A stretch of DNA of 64,000 bases from Chrysopilus asiliformis (Eukaryota; Arthropoda; Insecta; Diptera; Rhagionidae), in NCBI GenBank assembly GCA_964034945.1, contig OZ035962.1:22663530-22727529 (forward strand). Direction: 5' to 3'. The translations under genes and the position numbers were made by a program. Below are positions 25,063 to 34,321 of this stretch, piece by piece (the stretch's first letter is position 1; each line of letters opens with the position of its first letter). Under the pieces are notes generated by a model, which was not told where the DNA came from, did no database searches, and saw only the letters and a program-made list of their open reading frames with translations.

Positions 25063-25121
25063 TTAAATAAACCTTTCAAAAATTAAAAATTATTAAAAAC
25101 ATTAAAAAAATTAAAAAAAAA

Positions 25122-25206
25122 TCGGTTCCAGCGAAGTTCGAACCCGGACTTCACGCGTGGAAATCCAACACTTTACAGAATTCGTTACCAAAATTTTGTA
25201 AAACCA
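25122..25206 (-). repeat. tRNA-like sequence (SINE head or tRNA pseudogene)
   Basis: Read on the minus strand it has a near-canonical pol III B box (GGGTTCGAAC), preceded by GTAAAGTGTTGGATTTCCAC in anticodon-arm position. The 5' TGGTTTT and 3' GGAACCG can pair as an acceptor-like stem, followed by a T run (about 25112-25120), a plausible pol III terminator. The A box is poor and the T stem does not pair well, so it is not a working tRNA. It lies 60 bp from the TTAA element and resembles the tRNA-like block at 27933-28008. Confidence 0.4.
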
Positions 25207-27932
25207 GTTTTTAAGTAAAAAAAAAGAACTTTTTATTACGATAATCCTGTAAAAAAATGATAAAATTTGCATATTTATTTATTTTTATTATGATTTCGTT
25301 GAATTAATAATTCTTTTAGTAAATCTTTTAAGACATCAATTGCTGTAAAAAGGAATTATTTGTTTACATACTCGTATCTACTGGGTCTTTAGTAGGGTTT
25401 CTCTGTAATTCTCATAAATTACGGTATATACACGACAGAACCGTCATAATATTTTTATCAAATAAAATTCGCCCGGGGTTGGGTGCTCATAACATTCATT
25501 ATAGGACTGATATGGGTTTGGTTATCCCTTCATAACCCATAAATATAAGAAAATTTGCTATATGAGATGCGAACGTCTACTGTATCGTTATCTGAAGATA
25601 TACGGCCAGGCCCTCGCATAGATATGAATATTGCGCTTTGAAAATGGAATACACCTTCATATCAACAGTAAATAGCCGTGTGCTAGAAGCCACAGTAAAC
25701 ACACTAGGGTTAAGGCATCCAAAATGTGCCTTGAAACGGAGTGAAGATTAGATTTGTTTGTATAAGGAGACCATCGCGAGTAGAGATGGGAGCCAGCGAT
25801 ATGAATTGGTTTTGTCTCCTACCAAAGCGAAATGCTTACCTTTGGTGAAAAACGACAAACGCCTCGAATAAAACAATTTAATATCTGACAGGTAGACACC
25901 ATGGTATACGCCAGGTTATGCTATGTTTCAGTTGACAGGATAGGGGATAGGATCGGGAAGGTCGTATAATCCTTGGCACATTCGCTACCATAATTTCTCT
26001 GGGGATCGACCATTTTAATATGACGGCCTGAGTTTATAACGTCGTAAAAGCTAATTTCCAACATAAAAAAAGTTTGCCATTTTATTTAATAATGCAATGA
26101 ACGTTAGATGAAACAATAAGACATCTGATTCTAAGCAAACACCTCGAATAATCCAACAGTAGAACAAAAAAAACGCTTAATAATTCATAAAACTAACTGG
26201 ACTAACGTTACACGATGATGATGTTCTGCAGGACGCTACCTATAGGAATTCTATCAGACAAGGTTCACCTCCGTAATTCCTGGTCCATGAGACCCGCATT
26301 AAAAACGCCTTTCTCCACATTCATCTCGGTTTCCACAGGATGGGGACCGTAATCCCCGGTTTTTCACCTTTCTGAAAAACCGAAATCCTCATAACTTCAC
26401 AAACCCCTCACCGTTTTCTCCACCTCGCAATGCCAAGAAGAAACCGTGTTATCTTCTGTGTAGTACAGCAACAAATGTGTCAGATTAAATTTATCAGATC
26501 AGAGTTGAAATGATGGTGTGAATTTTCTCATTTCGCGTTAAAAACTTGTCTCGGCCAAAGTTCTTAAAGCTGATATTTTCGTCGTCTAAATTACCTCCAA
26601 ACAACATCTAATCTTCCAAAAATATCCTCAGCGTTGTCCCCGATGTTTTGAACGTTCTGTGGATCCCATCTATCTTGGCGAATTCTGGCTATGGTATACC
26701 CTTAGATTTTTTTGGGTATAGGGGAATTGCAAAAAGCCAAAAAAGGGAAAATGGCTGAAGCAAAAAAAAAAGTATAGACGATAAACGTCACCACACAGCA
26801 CTGCCGCACTAAAGTTGTTGCGGGTAAGCTTTCCTAAATTGAGACCAGAAAGTCTCTTTAAAACCCTCAATAAAGCTTCATAGGCATTGGCCAGGAACAT
26901 AAAAGTTTATCTCAAATTACATCAGAAACCTTCAAGACGTCCAATAATACCGGCACAAAACACCCAAAACACCATCGCCAACCCAAAAAAATATCATACC
27001 GCCTGCCCGTAATCCCTAATAAAGGACAACAACAACAACAACGCCAACAGCAATACGGGAAGAAGGATCACCGGCCGGCGGTACGGGACAACTGACTGTT
27101 TACCCATTCAATGGAATCCTGAGAATATCAAAGCCAGGAAAAGGGAAATCTTTAAGAAAAACTGAAGGAAATCCCAGCCCAAGCAACAATTTGTAATTGG
27201 GTTTTGTGAAATTTCAGTGGTGTTTTGAAACCACGAACAACTTTGAAATCGCGAACATTTTTAAATGACGCAACATTGGAACGACGCCGATGGAATTTTA
27301 GAACGACGCAATTCGAGGTTTTGGTGTAATGGGAAATACAACTAAAAAGCATGTAAAAATCTTTCAAAATTCCACATTCTTCTGTGATAACGTGTGACAG
27401 GAAAATTTGACCTTGGGTTTTCTTGAATAAAGGTTTTAATTTTCTGCTCTGCTTCGCCAACTACAGCTCGACTTGGATGATGTGTGGGATCGCTACATTT
27501 GTAAGGTACTGAAACGTATCAACAACAAAGACCGTATTCAGTACATTTAGTATGACAGCGTGCGGCAAACTAAAACTTAACTCTGGGTGATGAGTTGTAA
27601 CTAAGCCTTACGAATGTTGCAATTTCTTCTAATACCAAGAAAGTCCTTTTGCACATCGGTTTGATTGCTTTTCTATTAAGAAACGTTGCTATGGGTAGTT
27701 GCTGGACGAACTTTCTATTTGTGCTAATATTCCGCAGATTTCCCCGGCAAAACTTTCTTGGAATGACAACGCAATTCAGGTTCTCGTTTTCTAAAGTTAA
27801 GGTTTTACAACTTCTTCGCTTTTGCACCTTCAGTTTTACATGGATTGTTATCTATAGAAGTAAGTGCAACATTTGTGAGCTATTGGATTCCATCAACAGT
27901 GGGCGCCGTTACGAATAAATTCAAATGACAGG
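25207..27932. other. Non-coding stretch, somewhat richer in G+C at 25560-27110
   Basis: I identified no gene. A (CAA)5 run at 27029-27044 follows 'CCCTAATAAAGGA', which could be the tail of an old retroposon, but no reverse-transcriptase frame was recognised upstream. 27490-27880 contains three copies of a CCTTACAAATGTTGCA-type motif in alternating orientation. The minus-strand frame 26670-26900 (starting MFLANAYEALLRVLKRLSG) looks protein-like over about 40 residues but matches nothing I know. Confidence 0.35.
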
Positions 27933-28008
27933 ATGCCAACGCCTGGAAATTAACCAAAGGCCAGCAAATGATTATCTCAGTACTTTACCCACTGAGCTAC
28001 TTTGCCAC
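27933..28008 (-). repeat. tRNA-like sequence with perfect A box (SINE head or tRNA pseudogene)
   Basis: About 76 nt on the minus strand. GTAGCTCAGTGGGTAAAG is a perfect pol III A box with a D-arm context. After a spacing of 32 bases comes GGTTAATTTCC, a degenerate B box. The 5' GTGGCAA can pair with the 3' TTGGCAT at six of seven positions, counting one wobble. The T loop is not canonical, so this is a decayed tRNA or, more likely, the head of a tRNA-derived SINE. Confidence 0.45.
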
Positions 28009-30029
28009 ATGAGCAAATTTTTTAACCGTAAAACTTTCAGAGAATAACTGCCAGCAATAACTGCTTTCAAAACATAATTTTGCTACTTGGGTTTAACATC
28101 CCATGATACTACAGACTTTAAAAATACCACAACTTATTTCAGTGTTGTTGCCGATGTTGTTATCCTTCTTACCATCCGTGTTCATTTAGTCAGTAGTCAT
28201 CGTACATTGAAGGCCGAATAACCACCAAACTGAGTTTTCTCACCCTGAAGCCCCCTCCCCCACTCCCTCACCAATCCCCGCCCCAACTAAAATTACGAGC
28301 GGTTCATTTTTCCTTCATTCCTTAAGTCCTTATTGGAGCTACCGTAGACACAAAATGCTTAGATGGGCGCTTCAGATATGAGGACAAAGTCAAGGAAACT
28401 TGAGAAAATTGCGTGGTGGGACGACAAAAAAGGACCTCATTTGCCCTCCGACAATGGGAACCAAAAAGAATCCGTCGTCTTTCATTTCCTATTGTAAGAT
28501 TTTACATGTTTACTTACGTTGGTGTCTTGTGTCTGCCTTTTTTTTATCGCTAGCGGTGCGATTTGTTTTTAGTTTTTTTTTGTTGTCCCACAGGACTACC
28601 ATCAGGTGTGCAACCGTTTTTTGAATAAGTGAGAATATTCGGAGTAAATATTTACTCGCCAGATAGTTCCATCGCATTTTGATGGAAAAGCTAAAGTAAT
28701 TTCAGGATTCGCCATTTTTCCTGGGATTCGCGGCCTGTCTTAGTCTTGTACTTTTCCACTGATGTTTATCTCTCATCAGAGGCGGGAAAATTGCCCGAAA
28801 GATTTTTTTTATTTGTCCGTTAATGAACGGATATTTAGGAAAATGTATGAATGCCTTTTCCTCGACTTTTCGGCCAATTTAAAACGTAATAATCGCAGAT
28901 AGTCATCTAAATGTTATGTCTGTAAAAGGGTCCTTATGCCTTGTTAATTGCCATAGCGTCTAAGAATATCGCGCGAATTTCACAGATATTAGAATCATTA
29001 AGGAAATATATTTCTGCCATTTGGAGTTATTTCATTTTTCATGATGCAGATAAGCATATTTTAATAAGGGTATTCATACAGACAAATAAAACTACCAATT
29101 GCGTATTTGCAGGTTTTTATGCGGAGTGTTCCAAGAGTGCACTTTTCAAATTGTGTTCGGCAATTTTCTATCAGCAGCCAAAAAATTGAAAATGCCAAGA
29201 ATGATTGAAAAAGTAAAATTAATTGAAATATGGGAACAAATGTCACAAAATTAAACTCTTATTGTTGCAATTTCTCGAAATCTTCGTATTTCACGTTTGC
29301 GTAATTTTACAAGATTGTTTGCAATAGCATTTTTATTTTTACTATTGCTGTTGCTGCCGGTCATTGTAATTCAGCTTTAATGGCTCTATATTGTTTTTAA
29401 TTTTAATTTTTAATGAGAGGTTTTCCCCACACAATTGAAAAATCATTACGGTTGATAATTTTTACACGCAATTGACTTTCATTGTTGAGGCTTGAATAAG
29501 TTTTTTACTCACAATCAGCTAAATCTCTCAAAAAATATAGTGAAAATTTTCTTCGGGGTTAATTATATATTTTTGAATCAAACCAAGTAGAAAATTCACA
29601 CAATACCGTCTCGGGTTAGAATTTTCACCCTCTCAAAAGTTACTTTGAACGACTTTAGATGAAAGAAGAACAAAGAGGAAGTTTATTAAATATGCTAATA
29701 AGTTTGATTCATAAATATCTTTAAGCACCATAACCATGTAATAAATAAACGATTTATTAAAGATTTTCTTAGGGAGTGTGAAAATTAAACATGCTTATAA
29801 GATAAAATACCCTAAAAACTTTTGTTTAGACCACAAAGGGTACTTTTTTGAATTTTGTTAACATTTTTGGGTAAAGATTTATCTACAATTTTAGACTAAA
29901 ATTTGACATTTTTTAACATCAAAATTTTATATTTTATTTTTAAATTTATAAAGTTCATAATAAATTATTGTCATACATACAGACGAAAAATATTACTAAG
30001 AAATAGTATTTTTTCAAATATCTCGAGAA
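28009..30029. other. Non-coding stretch
   Basis: I see no gene and no clear element boundary. An inverted pair GGTGGGACGACAAAAAA (about 28421) and TTTTTTTGTTGTCCCAC (about 28574) could be a decayed foldback of about 170 bp. Confidence 0.35.
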
Positions 30030-30383
30030 TCAAATGAAATGAACATTTGTTTTGTTTTTAGCTTTGCCTTTATCAGTCGTGAAAGTTTTTTCTGTTAAAC
30101 CTGAATTAGGTCCAGTGCAACTGTGGCACTGTGTTATCACCGTGAAGGTTCATGTTTGTTTCGGGCTCAGGGGAGTGACGAAGCCCTCGTCAGATAGAGT
30201 AGTGTCAACTCCTCCTGCTCTCCATTACAGAAATTGTCTCCCCTGAGCCCGAAACAAACATGAACCTTCACGGTGATAACACAGTGCCACAGTTGCACTG
30301 GACCTAATTCAGGTTTAACAGAAAAAACTTTCACGACTGATAAAGGCAAAGCTAAAAACAAAACAAATGTTCATTTCATTTGA
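30030..30383. repeat. 146-bp inverted repeat with 62-bp spacer, no mismatch seen
   Basis: Left arm 30030-30175 and right arm 30238-30383 are reverse complements with no mismatch that I could find. The spacer contains a smaller hairpin (TGACGA-AGCCC-TCGTCA). The identical 41-residue start of two opposing open frames (30052-30246 plus, 30167-30361 minus) is a by-product. GAATCA occurs at both outer edges (30027-30032 and 30382-30387) but overlaps the arms. The structure interrupts repeat-like sequence: 'atctcgagaa' precedes it and similar phrases resume at about 30434. Confidence 0.9.
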
Positions 30384-30433
30384 ATCACAGTCGAAAACCA
30401 TTCGCATTTGCAATAGTAAATGCACAAACAATA

Positions 30434-30700
30434 ATCTCGAGAATCGTTAACGATACGCAAAAACTGGTACAGGAAAAAATGTAGAAAGTTTTCTTTTCTT
30501 TGAATTTGCTTATATACATTTTTTCTCAAAATCGCTTGGTTCCGAGAAATTTTGAAAAACACTTTATTTCTTTGAAATATCTTGAGAACCGTTAGAGATA
30601 CGTACAAACCGTTAAAGCAAAAAATGTAGAAAATTTCATATCCTTAAAATTTTGTTATAGTCATTTTTTTCAAAAGCGCATTGGAGAAATATTCAAAAAA
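30434..30700 (+). repeat. Direct duplication of a mini-me-like segment
   Basis: TCTCGAGAATCGTTAACGAT, with AAAAAATGTAGAAAGTTTTC about 20 bp further on (from about 30434), is repeated about 145 bp later as TCTTGAGAACCGTTAGAGAT and AAAAAATGTAGAAAATTTCA. A third diverged copy occurs at about 45876. The phrases resemble the 5' part of the mini-me-like family. Confidence 0.5.
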
Positions 30701-30861
30701 CAGTATTTTTTGTCAAAAAAAAATTGTGTGGAAAGTACCCGTTATAACTAATGTTGCTTTTCCAAAAGCTGATAGAAAACTACGAGTTTCGTGAGCCTCA
30801 TTCATAAAAAATTTAAAGTCGCTAGCTCAACGGGTTCTCGAGTTATTTAAGATACGTACAA

Positions 30862-31417
30862 CGGACAGACAGACATACAGACCGACATATTGACAAAACG
30901 ACAGATCGACAGACCTACAGGTTGACAGATCGACAGATCGACAGGCCGACAGACCGACAGACCGACAGACCGCCCGATTGACAGACCGACAGATTTACGG
31001 GCCGACAGATTGACAGACCGACAGATTGACAGACCGACAGAATGACAGATCGACAGACCGACAGATTGACAGACCGACAGATTGACAGACCTACAGATTG
31101 ACATACCGACAGATTGACGAACCGACAGATTGGCAGATCGACAGATTGACAGACCGACAGAATGACAGACCTACAGATTGACAGACCGACAGATCGACAG
31201 ATCGACAGACCGCCAGATTGACAGACCGACAGATTGACAGAACGACAGATTGACAGACCGACAGATTGACGAACCGACAGATTGACAGACCGACAGATTG
31301 ACAGACCGACAGAATGACAGACCTACAGATTGACAGATCGACAGACCGACAGACCGACAGACCGCCAGATTGACAGACCGACAGATTGACAGACCGGCAG
31401 ACAGACAGATCCACGGA
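30862..31417 (+). repeat. Tandem array of 8/16-bp units (GACAGACCGACAGATT)
   Basis: About 555 bp of eight-base GACAGAYY units, most often alternating as a 16-bp higher-order unit, with many point variants. It is preceded by AAATTTAAAGTCGCTAGCTC (about 30810), the same kind of motif as in mini-me-like copies, and followed by CACGGACATCATC, like their GGACATG end. The minus-strand open frames (repeated Ser/Val/Cys/Leu) are artefacts. Confidence 0.95.
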
Positions 31418-32589
31418 CATCATCATAATTTTGTCTGAAATGGATTTCGTACCAAAAAATTTCTATCTGCTCCCGACTAAAGTCGGTCTCCGTCACTTGT
31501 CCGTTAAGCAAAGCAACGTAAAATAGGTAGAACTTATTGAAAAAAATAGGGTTTGCATGGAAGAGTTTCTAAAAAACGAAAAAGTAAAAGGATTGCATAA
31601 TTCCGAATATAATTGTTTACGCCTTAAAATACACCGAAATCAAAATTCTAAATTAACTAATCAAAATAGCCGTAAGGTTAAAAAAATCTAAAAACAATTT
31701 TAAAATAATTTAAAAATAAAACAAATTTAAGTTGCGTTTTACAATGAGATTCCCAAGTTTGTCACACGAGTTAAAATATGGCCATTTAAATGAGATTAAT
31801 GAGATAATCACAAAATAAATTATGAAACCATGGTTTTATGTAATTTTGACCACATCCCATAAAAACTTGCCTGGCGGTTCCATTAGAATTACCCCGAAAT
31901 TATGCTCTTCGATCGTCCATCGTGTATGCGAAATAATTGATCCTTTGCGTAAGTTAATTTTATAATGAGGTGCGGGCGGAAAACCGGGAGTGCGGAGATA
32001 GTTTTGCGAAATACGGATATGTGATAGCATTTATAAACCAACTAACAAAATGAGCAAATAATCTAAATGTTGGTTTGAATAGTGAAATGCCACAAATCAA
32101 TATTTAGCATGTTCAAAGTACAAAATTTATAGCAATACAAAACGGAGGATACACGACATACATAACCAATGATATTCCATCCAATAAATACAGAAACATA
32201 CACATGCTGCTGGCTGGATGAATCCTAAAACTGGGATCCTGGAATAGGTATATGAACCGATGGTATTGTGTAAGGATTCAAAAACTCGACTCGTACATGG
32301 TAAAATGTATGCAATAACTTAACAACAATAAGCCCGGCAACATCTGTTTCCATGGGCGAAATTGTATAGGGCCAAGATTTCGTAATGCCAACGAACAGCT
32401 AAACAGGATATTGGTTCTAATGTCCCGGGACCAAAACTTACACCACATCAAGGCATATATGGGAAATTACTTAAATCCGGGTTGGACTTATATTACATTT
32501 TGTAGAAATTACTAGTTTTAATAAGCTAACAGTGAATATTGTATTAAAAATATTTCATGGGTTTTAAAAATCTACGCGACTACATTATG
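31418..32589. other. Non-coding AT-rich stretch
   Basis: After the end of the array no gene, TIR or tandem repeat was recognised. Confidence 0.35.
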
Positions 32590-33079
32590 AGGGTATTCAC
32601 AATCCTCTTTTAATTTTCGGTATTCGGTATTTTCGGTAATATTAAAAGACTGAAACTATTCTGCTGTGAACATCCCACAGCACAGATTTGAGAACAGCGC
32701 TTTTATTTGATACGTGACCAAATCATGAACTGCGAATTTAATTGTAAAATATGTCACATACCTTTAAATCCATGTTTGATGTATTCGTGTGAATTTCTAT
32801 TGTGGCAACGGCTATCAAAATTGAAAAAAATTGCAGTCCGATGAGATAACCAGCGAGAAAATTTGACAACTAAAAACATTACTAGCGCTACTCGCGGTTG
32901 ATTCTTGATACCGAATAATCGGGCCGGAAAACACGACTCAAGGCATGTCTACAATTACCGAATCCGGTAATTCATTTTTACATGAACCAAATTACCGTCT
33001 CGGTAAAAATCTGTTAAATTTGACTGAATTACCGAGCGGTAAAATTACTCGCAATTTAAAAGAGGACTGTGAATACCCT
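32590..33079. mobile_element. TIR-bounded element with AGGGTATTCACA ends
   Basis: The left end AGGGTATTCACAATCCTCTT and the reversed right end AGGGTATTCACAGTCCTCTT agree at 19 of 20 positions and continue into TTAA(T/A)TT. Multiple ATTACCG/CGGTAAT palindromic motifs lie inside both ends (32611-32640 and 32955-33045). TATG lies next to both ends but offset by one base, so the target duplication is uncertain. It is about 490 bp and non-coding. Confidence 0.7.
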
Positions 33080-33122
33080 GTATGTACATTTTTTTTTAAA
33101 TTTCCACGTAGTTTTATACAAT

Positions 33123-34321
33123 ACTAGCTTGCATACCCGTTGTTGTTAGGTTAAAGTTTTTTGCATAAGTTTTTTTCGCACCAAAAAAATATATCCATAA
33201 ATATCTCTGTAACCTGAGGTAAACTGAATTACGTGACAAAAGGTAAAATGTCTAGAAGAGCTATTTGAAGGTGATTCATTTCCGCATAGATTTTTACAGA
33301 AGATGCTCTTTGAACGACTGTGATTTCTTCAGCTTTTGAGGTATGACCAAATTTAATAAACCATTGGAAAGTGCATGAAAATGTTTTTGCAATATTAACA
33401 TAAAAATCGGGCTAGACGTTGAATCGGGTCGAAAATTGAAAATAATAAGAATTTTTCGATTCTAAAAATTTTAATTTGAACCGAACCGAACCACAAAACA
33501 AAATCCTGGTTTTTAGTTCGATTACAGAACTTGCTTTAAAAACTGTTTTGGTTTTACTTCGATTCGGCCATCTTTTTTTAAAATCTGGTTTGGATTTGGT
33601 TCAGTTCGGTTATTTTCTTTAAACTGGTCTCGTTTCGGCCATTTTTTTTTAAAAACACTGGCCTGGTTTTAGTTCGTTTCGGCCATCTCTTTGAAAAATG
33701 GTTCGATTTTGGTGGGGTTAGCCCATTTTTTGTTAGAGTGGTTCGGTTTACGATTTGGTTTTGGTTCACTAAAATTTTAATGGTTCAACGGTTTTTAGAT
33801 CGGTTCAAAAAGCCGGTTTACATCTGTGATTTTGAAATAACTGGACATAGTGAAGTTTACCTCCGGGCTACAGAAAAACTTTTTAGAAAAAACTCTCCCT
33901 TAAGGGTCTTGTGCTTCGAATTTTTAAATTCTGAGACCCGATTCGTGGTCAGCAAACGAATTATACAATATAGAAGAACATTTCTCTTCAAATCCTAAAA
34001 CATTGGTCGGAAAAATTGTTTTGTTTAATACTGTTTAGTGCAATTTGTTTTTTAGATTGTTTTTTTTTTTTATTATTTAGTTAACGTAAATATCCTTTTC
34101 CCGCAATAACGCAAATATCCTTGTCCCAAATTTTTCTCGAAAAACTGGCTTTAGGGGGTTTTCGGGTTCGCTGACTACGAATCTGGTGTTAGAATTTCAA
34201 AAATCGAAATCGAAGTCCTGAAGGCATACCCATTTTTTTTCAAAAGTTTTTAAGTTTTTTCTCGATTTTTTTGGTGCCAAAAAATGCAAAAAACTGAGCA
34301 ACGACGGAAATGCAAGCTAGT
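33123..34321. mobile_element. 1.2-kb TIR element (ACTAGCTTGCAT ends) with nested repeat
   Basis: The left end ACTAGCTTGCATACCCGTTG and the reversed right end ACTAGCTTGCATTTCCGTCG share 12 perfect terminal bases. The similarity continues through TTGTT and TTTTTTGCA to GCACC. The interior carries the GGTTTGG repeat (33478-33828) and a phrase CTTCGAATTTTTAAATTCTG followed by GATTCGTGGTCAGC, recurring diverged at about 51347 and 20450. No transposase frame. Target duplication not identified. Confidence 0.65.
33478..33828 (+). repeat. GGTTTGG/TCGGCCAT-rich repeat, copy 3
   Basis: Roughly 60-70-bp imperfect units are built on 'TTTAAAATCTGGTTTGGATT' and 'TTCGGCCATCTTTTT'. The same ending as copies 1 and 2 is seen (TGGTTCAACGGTTTTTAGAT, then CCGGTTTACATCTGTG). 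It lies inside the TIR element 33123-34321, so either it is nested or it is part of that family. Confidence 0.65.

Noticed and set aside
25122..25206. Functional tRNA gene
   Set aside because: The A box is poor and the T stem mispaired; a tRNA-derived repeat is more likely.
26200..27060. LINE 3' end, suggested by the (CAA)5 tail
   Set aside because: I could not recognise a reverse-transcriptase or endonuclease frame upstream, and a short CAA run alone is not enough.
30052..30361. Two proteins with the same N-terminal 41 residues on opposite strands
   Set aside because: A by-product of the 146-bp inverted repeat; neither has coding character.
20700..31417. CRISPR-like arrays
   Set aside because: Direct tandem units of 8-16 bp without spacers, in a eukaryotic sequence; plain satellites.
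30847..31511. Minus-strand Ser/Val/Cys/Leu-rich frames
   Set aside because: Translation of the 8/16-bp GACAGAYY array.
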